Below, piece by piece: positions 1 to 5,779 of a stretch of DNA of 7,836 nt; position 1 is the stretch's first letter, and the number at the start of each line of letters is the position of its first letter. The stretch spans positions 1-7,836 of the forward strand of contig JAAYIO010000093.1 of the NCBI GenBank assembly GCA_012523385.1, read 5' to 3'. The notes beneath the pieces are model-generated. The model searched no databases. It saw nothing but the letters and a program-made list of their open reading frames with translations, and was not told the origin of the DNA. This DNA comes from Methanomicrobiales archaeon. Lineage in GTDB: Archaea > Halobacteriota > Methanomicrobia > Methanomicrobiales > Methanomicrobiaceae. The position numbers and the translations under genes were made by a program.

Positions 1-450
1 GACCATGTCGCATCCCAAGTGCCTGAGAAAGAGATCATCCCCTTACCCGAAGGTGGGCACTGCTACGTTCATGCACTCTTCACCTGCGATGACGTCATTA
101 CCGCAGCAGAGGAGGGCATTACAACGATATGCCATCCGGAATGCCCCCGTGAGGTCAGAAATGGTGCCGATGTGGTAGCATCGACCGGTGGCATGGTGCG
201 CTTGGCCAAAAATGCGGAATCATGGATGCTCTTAACTGAGAAGGGCATCGGATACCGTCTTGAAAAACTCTATCCTGAAAAGAGATTTGTCGTGCGAAAA
301 GATGCGATATGCGCCGACATGAAGAAAATAACCCTCGATATGCTGGAACGCTCCCTCATCACCGGTGAGTATGCAATAGAACTCCCTGTTGACCTGATGG
401 ATAGGGCACGCGGTCCCATCGAAAGAATGATGGCACTCCGGCGGGAATAA
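1..450 (+). CDS. nadA: quinolinate synthase, C-terminal part (5' end outside window)
   Basis: This is the C-terminal half of quinolinate synthase, the [4Fe-4S] enzyme that condenses iminoaspartate with dihydroxyacetone phosphate to quinolinate in cytoplasmic NAD synthesis. The frame is open from base 1, so the gene begins outside the window; the family is about 300 residues and about 149 codons are visible. Two of the three expected cluster cysteines are present: the one in CYVH (codon at 61-63) and the one in CADMKK (codon at 310-312). Their spacing of 83 residues matches the family. The His of CYVH, the HPE of HPEC (133-144) and the Ser-Thr of STGGM fit the known substrate-contact positions. 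The third cysteine must lie upstream. The stop is TAA at 448-450, and nadC starts 7 bases later, so the two are almost certainly co-transcribed. Confidence 0.95.
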   Translation, partial: DHVASQVPEKEIIPLPEGGHCYVHALFTCDDVITAAEEGITTICHPECPREVRNGADVVASTGGMVRLAKNAESWMLLTEKGIGYRLEKLYPEKRFVVRKDAICADMKKITLDMLERSLITGEYAIELPVDLMDRARGPIERMMALRRE

Positions 451-457
451 CAGAACT

Positions 458-1312
458 ATGCCACTTCGGGAAGATCTCCTCAGGTACCTGAATGAAGATA
501 TTCCATTCGGGGACGTCACATCGCGGGCAATGATCCCGGACCGCAGATGCATGGCCCGTATCACCGTAAAAGAAAACGCCATCATATCCGGTCTTGCCGA
601 AGCAGAGGCCCTCTGCACTCACTGCGGCATTACCTTCGTCCGAAGGGTTTCTGAGGGTGCTGATAATCAGGCAGGTACCACTATCCCCGAACTCGAAGGT
701 TTGGCATCATCCGTTTTGATGGTGGAACGCACCATCCTCAACCTGATGAGCAGAATGAGCGGGATTGCAACAACAACGCGGCGTGCCGTGGAGGCAGCCA
801 GAGCGGCAAATCCTGCCGTCCGTATTGCAGGCACCCGTAAGACCGCACCAGGGCTTCGTCTCTGCGACAAACAGGCATTGATCACTGGCGGCGCTGACCC
901 CCACCGCATGAGCCTCTCTGACATGATTCTCATCAAAGATAATCATCTGGCACTGGTGCCCCTGAAAGACGCAGTTCGGAAGGCACGGGCATACAGCCGG
1001 TATGTGAATATTGAAGTGGAGGTGGAGACAGCAGAGAATGCACTCATCGCGGCACAGACAGGAGCAGACATCATTCTCCTTGACAATATGCTTCCGCGGG
1101 AGGTGCAGAGAACCCTTGACCTCCTCGTTGAACATACCATGCGTGAACAGGTCATAATCGAGGTATCCGGCAACATTACACCGCAAACCCTTGAGTCCTA
1201 TGCAGTGCTTGGAATCGATACCATCAGCATGGGAAGTCTTACCCATACGGTAAAAAATATTGATATATCCCTTGAAGTCAGGGGTGCCGTAAGCACGGTG
1301 AAAATTTTCTAA
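458..1312 (+). CDS. nadC: quinolinate phosphoribosyltransferase (nicotinate-nucleotide pyrophosphorylase, carboxylating)
   Basis: The enzyme converts quinolinate and PRPP to nicotinate mononucleotide, CO2 and pyrophosphate, the step after NadA. The protein has 284 residues, the normal family length. In order it shows EDIPFGDVTS (residues 13-22) near the N-terminus, ERTILNLMSRMSG (90-102), GTRKTAPGLR (125-134), DPHRMSLSD, IKDNHL, IEVEVE (185-190), LLDN (207-210) and a C-terminal VSGN...ISMGSLTH stretch. By alignment from memory with the M. tuberculosis enzyme, Arg91, Arg127, Lys128, His149, Arg150 and Lys160 are the quinolinate/phosphate-binding basic residues, and Glu188 and Asp209 are the acidic active-site residues; all are present. 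The ATG is 7 bases after the nadA stop and only a weak GGGA lies upstream, which suggests translational coupling. An eight-T run follows the stop by two bases. Confidence 0.97.
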   Translation: MPLREDLLRYLNEDIPFGDVTSRAMIPDRRCMARITVKENAIISGLAEAEALCTHCGITFVRRVSEGADNQAGTTIPELEGLASSVLMVERTILNLMSRMSGIATTTRRAVEAARAANPAVRIAGTRKTAPGLRLCDKQALITGGADPHRMSLSDMILIKDNHLALVPLKDAVRKARAYSRYVNIEVEVETAENALIAAQTGADIILLDNMLPREVQRTLDLLVEHTMREQVIIEVSGNITPQTLESYAVLGIDTISMGSLTHTVKNIDISLEVRGAVSTVKIF

Positions 1313-1314
1313 CC

Positions 1315-1322
1315 TTTTTTTT
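1315..1322 (+). terminator. oligo-T terminator after nadC
   Basis: There is a run of eight T starting two bases after the nadC stop codon. Archaeal RNA polymerase terminates at oligo-T tracts without needing a hairpin. The position and the convergent gene beyond make this the likely end of the nad transcript. No stable stem is seen directly before it. Confidence 0.65.
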
Positions 1323-1539
1323 GCAAATGTTCTCTTATTCTACATGCAGATAGCGATCCACACGTCTGTCGGACAAGATGTCCATGCCAATACAGAGCGC
1401 CTCCGATCATGAACATCTGTTGGTATACCCCTTATGACAATACTCTTTTTGGCTCCATCCCATTCCTCGTATCATTTCCTCACCTTGCTTTCTGTGCACA
1501 AACATAAGGCAGAAAAGAGATCCTTCGTGTCTTTAAGAT

Positions 1540-1785
1540 CCTCAGTTTGCCACTTTACTCAATTTTCTCCGATTTTGGTAAAATAGAATTTGACAGTTCC
1601 AGGTATTTGGAAAATTTTCTCTTAAAATATCTCAAATTTGGGCTTAAATTTTAGACGATATTAGAATTTAGACTCTCAAAGTTGCATTTTACCCTCCAAT
1701 CTAACCCAACTGTCAAATTTAATTTTGACTTTTTTGGAGATTTAGGAGCATAAAACGCTTCAATGAACCAAGTGGCAAACTTAGG
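1540..1785. repeat. imperfect inverted repeat, outer arms 1540-1555 / 1770-1785, inner arms 1587-1598 / 1708-1719
   Basis: The outer left arm CCTCAGTTTGCCACTT matches the reverse complement of 1770-1785 (CCTAAGTTTGCCACTT) at 15 of 16 positions. The inner left arm AATTTGACAGTT matches the reverse complement of 1708-1719 at 12 of 12. The arm order is symmetric, but the arm-to-arm distance differs (31 bases on the left, 50 on the right). The whole is therefore a diverged inverted structure rather than one perfect hairpin. Confidence 0.7.
1712..1729. repeat. near-palindrome GTCAAA...TTTGAC
   Basis: GTCAAA and TTTGAC flank a six-base AT core. The 18 bases match their own reverse complement at 16 positions. 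The left half overlaps the inner repeat arm at 1708-1719. It could form a weak 6-bp stem or bind a dimeric protein. Confidence 0.45.
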
Positions 1786-1802
1786 TTAAGATGATAATAA
1801 TT

Positions 1803-1816
1803 CCAGAACTGTCAAA
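1803..1816 (-). repeat. third copy of the TTTGACAGTTC motif
   Basis: Read on the minus strand this stretch begins TTTGACAGTTC, sharing 11 bases with the motif at 1588-1599. It lies just outside the inverted repeat. With the copies at 1587-1598 (plus) and 1708-1719 (minus), the motif occurs three times within 230 bases. Confidence 0.55.
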
Positions 1817-1873
1817 AACTACCCAGAGTTAAGATTTCAGGGATACGATGCCAGAAAATCTCAGAAATGAACC

Positions 1874-1881
1874 AAAAAAAA
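1874..1881 (-). terminator. oligo-T terminator of the mtr operon
   Basis: Eight A on the plus strand read as T8 on the minus strand, starting seven bases past the mtrH stop. This is the expected form of an archaeal terminator and marks the likely 3' end of the mtr transcript. Confidence 0.7.
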
Positions 1882-1888
1882 GATTGGA

Positions 1889-2926
1889 TTAGACCAGCTT
1901 AAAGAGCGGGTGGTCATCCGTTGCTACGTTGACACCAAGCTCTTTTGCTGCTTCAGCAAGGACAATATCGGTGAATGCTATTGCCGTCATTGCACCTTCA
2001 CAGTTCTCGATAGGTCCGTACATGATTAAGTCTGCACCAAGGGTTGCTGCCATGATGTTACATCCGATATCAGGTGCTGACCATGCAGTCTGCTTGATAC
2101 CATCCATGCCACCAAAGTGGTGGTGTGACATCTGTTCGAGGAGAAGATCCTTGCCCTCATACTGGCTTACCAGCACTGAAGGGTTCTTTTTCGTTCCTCT
2201 CCAGCGTTTCAGCCATGTCCATGAAACAGTCATGTTGTGGTATGCACCACCAGTTGGGAGACCGTGGATTGCCTTGCATGCAAGAATCTCACGGAATGAA
2301 CCGCCTGACCCGAGACCGAGCGGTGTTGCTGCGGTATCAAGGATAGGTCGGGTAATGCCGCACTCTTCTGCTATTGCAAGCATGGACTTCTCCTGACCAG
2401 CGACGCCACCCTGGGCGAGCACTGCCTCTCGACCCTTTACGGTTGGATCCCCAGGGTTGAATGCGAGCACAATTGCTGCGTTGACGTCACTGTTCTTGAG
2501 TGCCTCAATGTTCTCTGGAAGGATTGAACCATTAATTGAGTTGTAGATAGCACGGTCTGCAAGTCCTACCTCGGTCACATACTCACATGCGTGTGCGAGT
2601 GCCAATGGTTCGGACGAGTCCATGAGAAATGCCGTCTTGTTGTCAATGGAGTCAAACCACTGGAAATAGCTCTCAAATGCCTCTCCTGTTTCAGAGATGA
2701 TCTGGATGAAATGTTTCACACCGGTCTGGTCTGAAAGTTCCTGACATCTGTTCCAGAGTGCCTCTGCGCGATCCTTGTCAATAATGCCTTTCACATCGTC
2801 AATAACAGTCTCGTGCTTGTTATAGAAGATGGAGGCTCCGAGAACCCGGGGATATTCTCCGGGTTGCCCGCCAATCTTGGTACCGTTAAAGTCGTGTACC
2901 GTCTGTTCTTTCTCAAATTTGAACAT
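1889..2926 (-). CDS. mtrH: Mtr methyltransferase subunit H (pterin:corrinoid methyltransferase)
   Basis: MtrH is the peripheral cytoplasmic TIM-barrel subunit that transfers the methyl group from N5-methyl-tetrahydromethanopterin (or -sarcinapterin) to the Co(I) cobamide on MtrA. The 345-residue protein begins MFKFEKEQTVHDFNGTKIGG, the standard MtrH start. It contains GGQPGEYPRV (residues 19-28), LMDSSEP (101-107), VLAFNPGDPTVKGRE (153-167), ILDTAATPLGLGSGGS (195-210) and MYGPIENCEGAM (302-313). The frame extends seven codons further up, but the ATG at 2926 is preferred because a perfect AGGAGG lies eight bases before it and the extension would overlap the previous gene without its own site. 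The protein is longer than the roughly 310-320 residues I recall for other MtrH; the surplus seems to be at residues 245-280, with His268-270. It is the last gene of the operon. Confidence 0.97.
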   Translation of the reverse strand: MFKFEKEQTVHDFNGTKIGGQPGEYPRVLGASIFYNKHETVIDDVKGIIDKDRAEALWNRCQELSDQTGVKHFIQIISETGEAFESYFQWFDSIDNKTAFLMDSSEPLALAHACEYVTEVGLADRAIYNSINGSILPENIEALKNSDVNAAIVLAFNPGDPTVKGREAVLAQGGVAGQEKSMLAIAEECGITRPILDTAATPLGLGSGGSFREILACKAIHGLPTGGAYHNMTVSWTWLKRWRGTKKNPSVLVSQYEGKDLLLEQMSHHHFGGMDGIKQTAWSAPDIGCNIMAATLGADLIMYGPIENCEGAMTAIAFTDIVLAEAAKELGVNVATDDHPLFKLV

Positions 2927-2934
2927 TTTAGCTC

Positions 2935-2940
2935 CCTCCT
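2935..2940 (-). promoter_or_regulatory. ribosome binding site fixing the mtrH start
   Basis: AGGAGG on the minus strand shares its first base with the final A of the preceding TGA stop, and eight bases separate it from the ATG at 2926-2924. This supports the shorter mtrH start and indicates termination-reinitiation between the two genes. Confidence 0.8.
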
Positions 2941-3680
2941 CAGACAAATCCGTTTAGCTTGTTGAGCAAAAAGAATAACATCATGAATACAATCAGACCA
3001 GCGACAAGGCCATAGAGAATACCAATGTCACGGCCGACCTTTCGACCATAGCGCTGAGCGAGTTCTGCATCTGCGAACTCCAGTTTAGCCTCGATAGCAT
3101 TGAGTTTTGCCTCAATCTCAAGGAACTGGGGATTTGCTGTTGCAGAGACTGCACCTCCATCATCGCCTTCATCATCGCTGACCTCGACTACAATCGGGTC
3201 TGCACCGAATGCACCGGGATCTTTCGCGATACATTCGTTGATCTTTGCGGTGATTGCACCCATGTCTTCGCTTTCCATGATGTCGACGATCTCGACCTGT
3301 TCCCGGAAGCGCCCGATGGCGACATCGTCAAGGTTCTCAATAAATGCAATAGCACCCTTGGAACCGACAATCTTACCGCCTTCGACACCATTTTCGTGCA
3401 GAGCTTTCAGTGACTGACCAGAAAGGTGGCCTTTCACTTCTGTTCCACAGAAGATGATGAAACGAATGTTCGGATTTGAGATGGTATTTGCAATCAGCTT
3501 CTCAAGTCCCAGGTTCTCTGTCTTACAGGAACCACACATGGAAGCGCCTGCGTCACATATTGCCTGTTCGTCAAGGTGAGACCCAAACGAACAAACTGCA
3601 ACGCAGCTTTCCGGACTCCCGGATATGTAATCGCCCTTGATAATTGGCCAGCCTGATGCTGGGGATTTTTTATCTGCCAT
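2940..3680 (-). CDS. MtrA-MtrG fusion: second cobamide-binding MtrA domain joined to full-length MtrG
   Basis: The 246-residue product has two parts. Residues 1-170 are an MtrA corrinoid domain, differing from the other MtrA in the window at 14 of 170 positions. It keeps GTEVKGHLSGQS with His85, which corresponds to the lower-axial cobalt ligand (His84 in Methanothermobacter MtrA). After an acidic linker (SDDEGDDGG, 168-176), residues about 183-246 are not MtrA-like. FLEIEAKLNAIEAKLEFADAELAQRYGRKVGRDIGILYG, split as helix 186-211 and GRKVGRDIGILYG 212-224, then a membrane helix (about 220-239), is the MtrG family pattern. The gene occupies the mtrG position between mtrF and mtrH and no separate mtrG exists here. 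Its ATG is one base beyond the mtrF stop and is preceded by GGGAGGT. I infer that it serves as MtrG in the stalk while adding a corrinoid domain; whether it binds cobamide is unproven. Confidence 0.92.
   Translation of the reverse strand: MADKKSPASGWPIIKGDYISGSPESCVAVCSFGSHLDEQAICDAGASMCGSCKTENLGLEKLIANTISNPNIRFIIFCGTEVKGHLSGQSLKALHENGVEGGKIVGSKGAIAFIENLDDVAIGRFREQVEIVDIMESEDMGAITAKINECIAKDPGAFGADPIVVEVSDDEGDDGGAVSATANPQFLEIEAKLNAIEAKLEFADAELAQRYGRKVGRDIGILYGLVAGLIVFMMLFFLLNKLNGFV
3169..3680 (-). repeat. 512-base duplicated mtrA segment, copy 2
   Basis: This segment matches 4108-4619 without any insertion or deletion. I count about 35 mismatches by eye (about 93% identity). Similarity starts around the ATG and stops abruptly in the acidic linker codons, where the two genes take up different C-terminal anchors. 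Confidence 0.9.
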
Positions 3681-3681
3681 T

Positions 3682-3888
3682 TCAGATACCTCCCAACAGC
3701 ATTACCGGAACTATCACAAGGATGATGGCAATGATCAGACCTAAGGTGAATCCCAAGACACCGCTGGCACTAATTGCAGAGTCAAGCTTGTTGGTACGCG
3801 CAAGAATCTGCCCTTTGTACCGGATATCAGACATCATGCCATCAATCGCCTTTGTACGAATTGTTGTGGGTTGTTTTTCATCTGTCAT
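3682..3888 (-). CDS. mtrF: Mtr methyltransferase subunit F
   Basis: MtrF is a small single-helix subunit of the membrane Mtr complex, with no catalytic residues known. The 68-residue protein has a polar N-terminal helix containing AIDGMMSDIRYKGQILAR (residues 14-31) and a C-terminal membrane segment (about 43-67, rich in Gly, Leu and Ile). This is the usual MtrF size and layout. The polar helix plus anchor resembles the C-terminus of MtrA (MKVIQMMVTDMGYRNRYAAG), as known for the family. The start lies five bases beyond the mtrA stop, with GGGGTGA overlapping the end of mtrA as ribosome binding site. Order and spacing place it in the operon between mtrA and the mtrA-mtrG fusion. Confidence 0.93.
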   Translation of the reverse strand: MTDEKQPTTIRTKAIDGMMSDIRYKGQILARTNKLDSAISASGVLGFTLGLIIAIILVIVPVMLLGGI

Positions 3889-3893
3889 TTATT

Positions 3894-4619
3894 TCACCCC
3901 ATCAATAGGAAGCCCAATAGGACAAACATTATGACTAGTCCGATCATTACTCCTTCGACTTTACCGGAATACACACCCGCTGCGTAGCGGTTGCGGTATC
4001 CCATGTCTGTCACCATCATCTGGATTACTTTCATCCGTGAGTGGATCAAGGCAAGTTCTCCGGACATCTCAATTTCGACAGCTCCTGAATCCTCATCTCC
4101 ATCTCCATCATCATCGCTGACCTCGACTACCATCGGGTCTGCATCAAATGCACCGGGATCTCTCGCGACACATTCGTTGATCTTTGCAGTGATTGCACCC
4201 ATGTCTTCGCTTTCCATGATGTCGATGATCTCGACCTGTTCACGGAAGCGCCCGATGGCGGCATCGTCAAGGTTCTCGATAAATGCAATAGCACCCTTGG
4301 AACCGACGATCTTACCACCTTCGACACCATTTTCGTGCAGAGCTTTTAGTGACTGAGCAGAAAGGTGGCCCTTCACTTCTGTTCCGCAGAAGATGAGGAA
4401 ACGGATGTTCGGATTTGATATGGTATTTGCAATCAGCTTCTCAAGTCCAAGGTTCTCTGTCTTACAGGAACCACACATGGCAGCGCCTGCGTCACAGATT
4501 CCCTGTTCATCAAGGTGAGAGCCAAATGTACTGACTGCAACGCAGCTTTCCGGACTCCCGGATATGTAATCGCCCTTGATAATTGGCCAGCCTGATGCCG
4601 GTGATTTCTTATTAGTCAT
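3894..4619 (-). CDS. mtrA: Mtr methyltransferase subunit A, canonical corrinoid subunit
   Basis: MtrA carries the cobamide (5-hydroxybenzimidazolyl cobamide in many methanogens) that receives the methyl group from MtrH and passes it to coenzyme M. Residues 1-170 of 241 form the cytoplasmic corrinoid domain, with SGWPIIKGDYISGSPESCVA (9-28), MCGSCKTENLG (48-58), and His85 in GTEVKGHLSAQS as the expected axial ligand to cobalt. An acidic linker follows (SDDDGDGDEDSG, 168-179). Then comes an MtrF-like helix ending in NRYAAGVYSGKVEG (210-223), and a membrane anchor (224-240). This C-terminus is the one normal for MtrA, so this copy is the conventional gene in the expected position after mtrB. GGTGAT lies about five bases before the ATG. 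A near-identical corrinoid domain is encoded at 3169-3680. Confidence 0.97.
   Translation of the reverse strand: MTNKKSPASGWPIIKGDYISGSPESCVAVSTFGSHLDEQGICDAGAAMCGSCKTENLGLEKLIANTISNPNIRFLIFCGTEVKGHLSAQSLKALHENGVEGGKIVGSKGAIAFIENLDDAAIGRFREQVEIIDIMESEDMGAITAKINECVARDPGAFDADPMVVEVSDDDGDGDEDSGAVEIEMSGELALIHSRMKVIQMMVTDMGYRNRYAAGVYSGKVEGVMIGLVIMFVLLGFLLMG
4108..4619 (-). repeat. 512-base duplicated mtrA segment, copy 1
   Basis: This is the partner of 3169-3680, of equal length and gap-free. The most divergent stretch is near codons 29-41 (about 4497-4535), where mismatches cluster; long stretches elsewhere are identical even at third codon positions. Confidence 0.9.
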
Positions 4620-4630
4620 TTCATATCACC

Positions 4631-4915
4631 TTATAAGAATCCAAACGCGATTATCCCCGCGATGAAAAATCCGACCGCAAGACCATACCACATTGAGGTA
4701 ACACCGCCTGCATAGAGCAGACATGTGTCTCTACCGGGGAACGATGCAAGGAAGTTGCCATCTCCGGCGAGCATGTTAACGATGTCATCAGCAATGAGAT
4801 CGAGTTTATCGACACGCTCAATAACCGGGGTATAAGATGCCCCCATCGTGGTTACAAGACCTATCATCGGGTCAGCAACAAGACCATACTCGGGTAATAC
4901 CAGAATATATCCCAT
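4631..4915 (-). CDS. mtrB: Mtr methyltransferase subunit B
   Basis: MtrB is a small stalk subunit of the Mtr complex of unknown separate function. The protein has 94 residues, close to the family's roughly 100. It starts MGYILVLPEYGLVADPMIGL (1-20), typical of MtrB, continues with an amphipathic stretch (VIERVDKLDLIADDIVNML, 31-49), and ends in one membrane helix (about 72-94). Its ATG overlaps the mtrC TAA by one base (TAATG), with GGAGGTGA just upstream inside mtrC, so translation is probably coupled to mtrC. It is followed by an 11-base gap to mtrA. Confidence 0.94.
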   Translation of the reverse strand: MGYILVLPEYGLVADPMIGLVTTMGASYTPVIERVDKLDLIADDIVNMLAGDGNFLASFPGRDTCLLYAGGVTSMWYGLAVGFFIAGIIAFGFL

Positions 4916-5778
4916 TACTGTTCACCTCCGACTTCACGGATAGGCTTTACATCAAGCCATGCAAATGCGTCACGTTTCGAGAGCTTGATCAACTCACTGT
5001 ATGACCATCCCCAAAGGATGATTGAAACAACAAATGAGATGACTACTGCGATAAACGAGAGGAATACAATTGACATGATTGCAACGGTGATCATGCTCAG
5101 GAATCCACATTCGAGTGCGCACATCTGTGTGCGGTCCCATGATTCATTGGGGCCGAGACATGCATTGAACGGGTGCTGGATAGCAATTGCGCCGAGCATA
5201 AAGATTGTTGCAATAACACATCCACCAATGACTGATGCTGCATAGCTTGGAATCGCAAGTCCCATGACCGAGATTGAGCCAAGTATGAGGCTTCCAAAGG
5301 AAAAGGTACCTGCAACCATTGCGGTGAAACCGAGCATTGTCAGTGAACCGACAACGGTAAGCTCTGCAATCATCCGGGTCATAACCGGGATGTTCATGTT
5401 GAGAACCTTGTCCGAGATGAATCCGAGGATTGCTCCGAGTATTGCTGCAACAACAACACAGCCAATAGGCACAAGAAGTGGACTGATTACTGCGAGTTTT
5501 GTTGCAAAAAGCATGGCTACAACACCGGAACCAAGCGCTATCATTCCTGCGGATGGAACACCTGTTCCAAGACCGTAGCTGCAGAGTTTCTTAATCGAGT
5601 CTGTACCCCACCAGAGTGCAATGACCGCTGCAAGTCCGCCAAAGAAGGCGAATACCTGAGTTGACATCAGAGTGTTGAGGTAAACCAGATAGATACAGAT
5701 CAGTGCGCCAATGAGCCCGATAGCAAGCATTTTGCCGTGCTCCATTCCGCCTGCTGATGCTTCAATTTTTGGTGCCAT
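4915..5778 (-). CDS. mtrC: Mtr methyltransferase subunit C, membrane protein
   Basis: MtrC is one of the three polytopic subunits (C, D, E) through which Na+ translocation is thought to occur. The 287-residue protein has about seven to eight hydrophobic segments, for example near residues 17-36, 40-57, 73-95, 97-121, 137-156, 159-180, 182-200 and 228-257. HPFNACLGPNESWDR (202-216) is the recognisable family motif between the last loops. The C-terminal tail is charged (KLSKRD...DVKPIREVGGEQ) and probably cytoplasmic. It starts one base after the mtrD stop, with GGTGATC as ribosome binding site, and its stop overlaps the mtrB start. Confidence 0.95.
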   Translation of the reverse strand: MAPKIEASAGGMEHGKMLAIGLIGALICIYLVYLNTLMSTQVFAFFGGLAAVIALWWGTDSIKKLCSYGLGTGVPSAGMIALGSGVVAMLFATKLAVISPLLVPIGCVVVAAILGAILGFISDKVLNMNIPVMTRMIAELTVVGSLTMLGFTAMVAGTFSFGSLILGSISVMGLAIPSYAASVIGGCVIATIFMLGAIAIQHPFNACLGPNESWDRTQMCALECGFLSMITVAIMSIVFLSFIAVVISFVVSIILWGWSYSELIKLSKRDAFAWLDVKPIREVGGEQ

Positions 5779-5779
5779 T

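Larger units (their letters stand above)
1313..1888. other. gene-free AT-rich gap between convergent nadC and mtrH
   Basis: These 576 bases hold no frame longer than a few tens of codons that looks like a protein. The first 200 bases or so have mixed composition; from about 1560 to 1885 the sequence becomes strongly AT-rich. The gap contains an oligo-T terminator at each side (1315-1322 plus, 1874-1881 minus) and a set of inverted repeats between about 1540 and 1816, listed separately. No tRNA or rRNA is recognised. It may be the remains of a small mobile element, a non-coding RNA locus or simply a diverged spacer; the sequence alone does not decide. Confidence 0.6.

Noticed and set aside
19..21. 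GTG as a possible nadA start.
   Set aside because: The frame is open up to base 1 and the product would lack the first half of quinolinate synthase including one cluster cysteine. The gene is cut by the window edge.
707..1246. Long minus-strand open frame across nadC (179 codons).
   Set aside because: It is antisense to a clear nadC, with a Cys- and His-rich composition typical of a shadow frame and no family resemblance.
1344..1484. Two 22-codon frames in the nadC-mtrH gap, one per strand (plus 1344-1412 and an overlapping minus one).
   Set aside because: They are very short, with no convincing ribosome binding site spacing and no recognisable product.
1540..1816. A CRISPR array as explanation for the repeated TTTGACAGTT motif.
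   Set aside because: There are only three short copies in mixed orientation with unequal spacing, so no array.
2927..2947. Upstream mtrH start giving seven extra residues (MSEEGAK).
   Set aside because: It would overlap the previous gene, lacks a ribosome binding site of its own, and the family begins at the MFKF ATG, which has a perfect AGGAGG.
3100..4356. Two similar plus-strand frames antisense to the two mtrA copies.
   Set aside because: Their similarity simply mirrors the mtrA duplication on the other strand.
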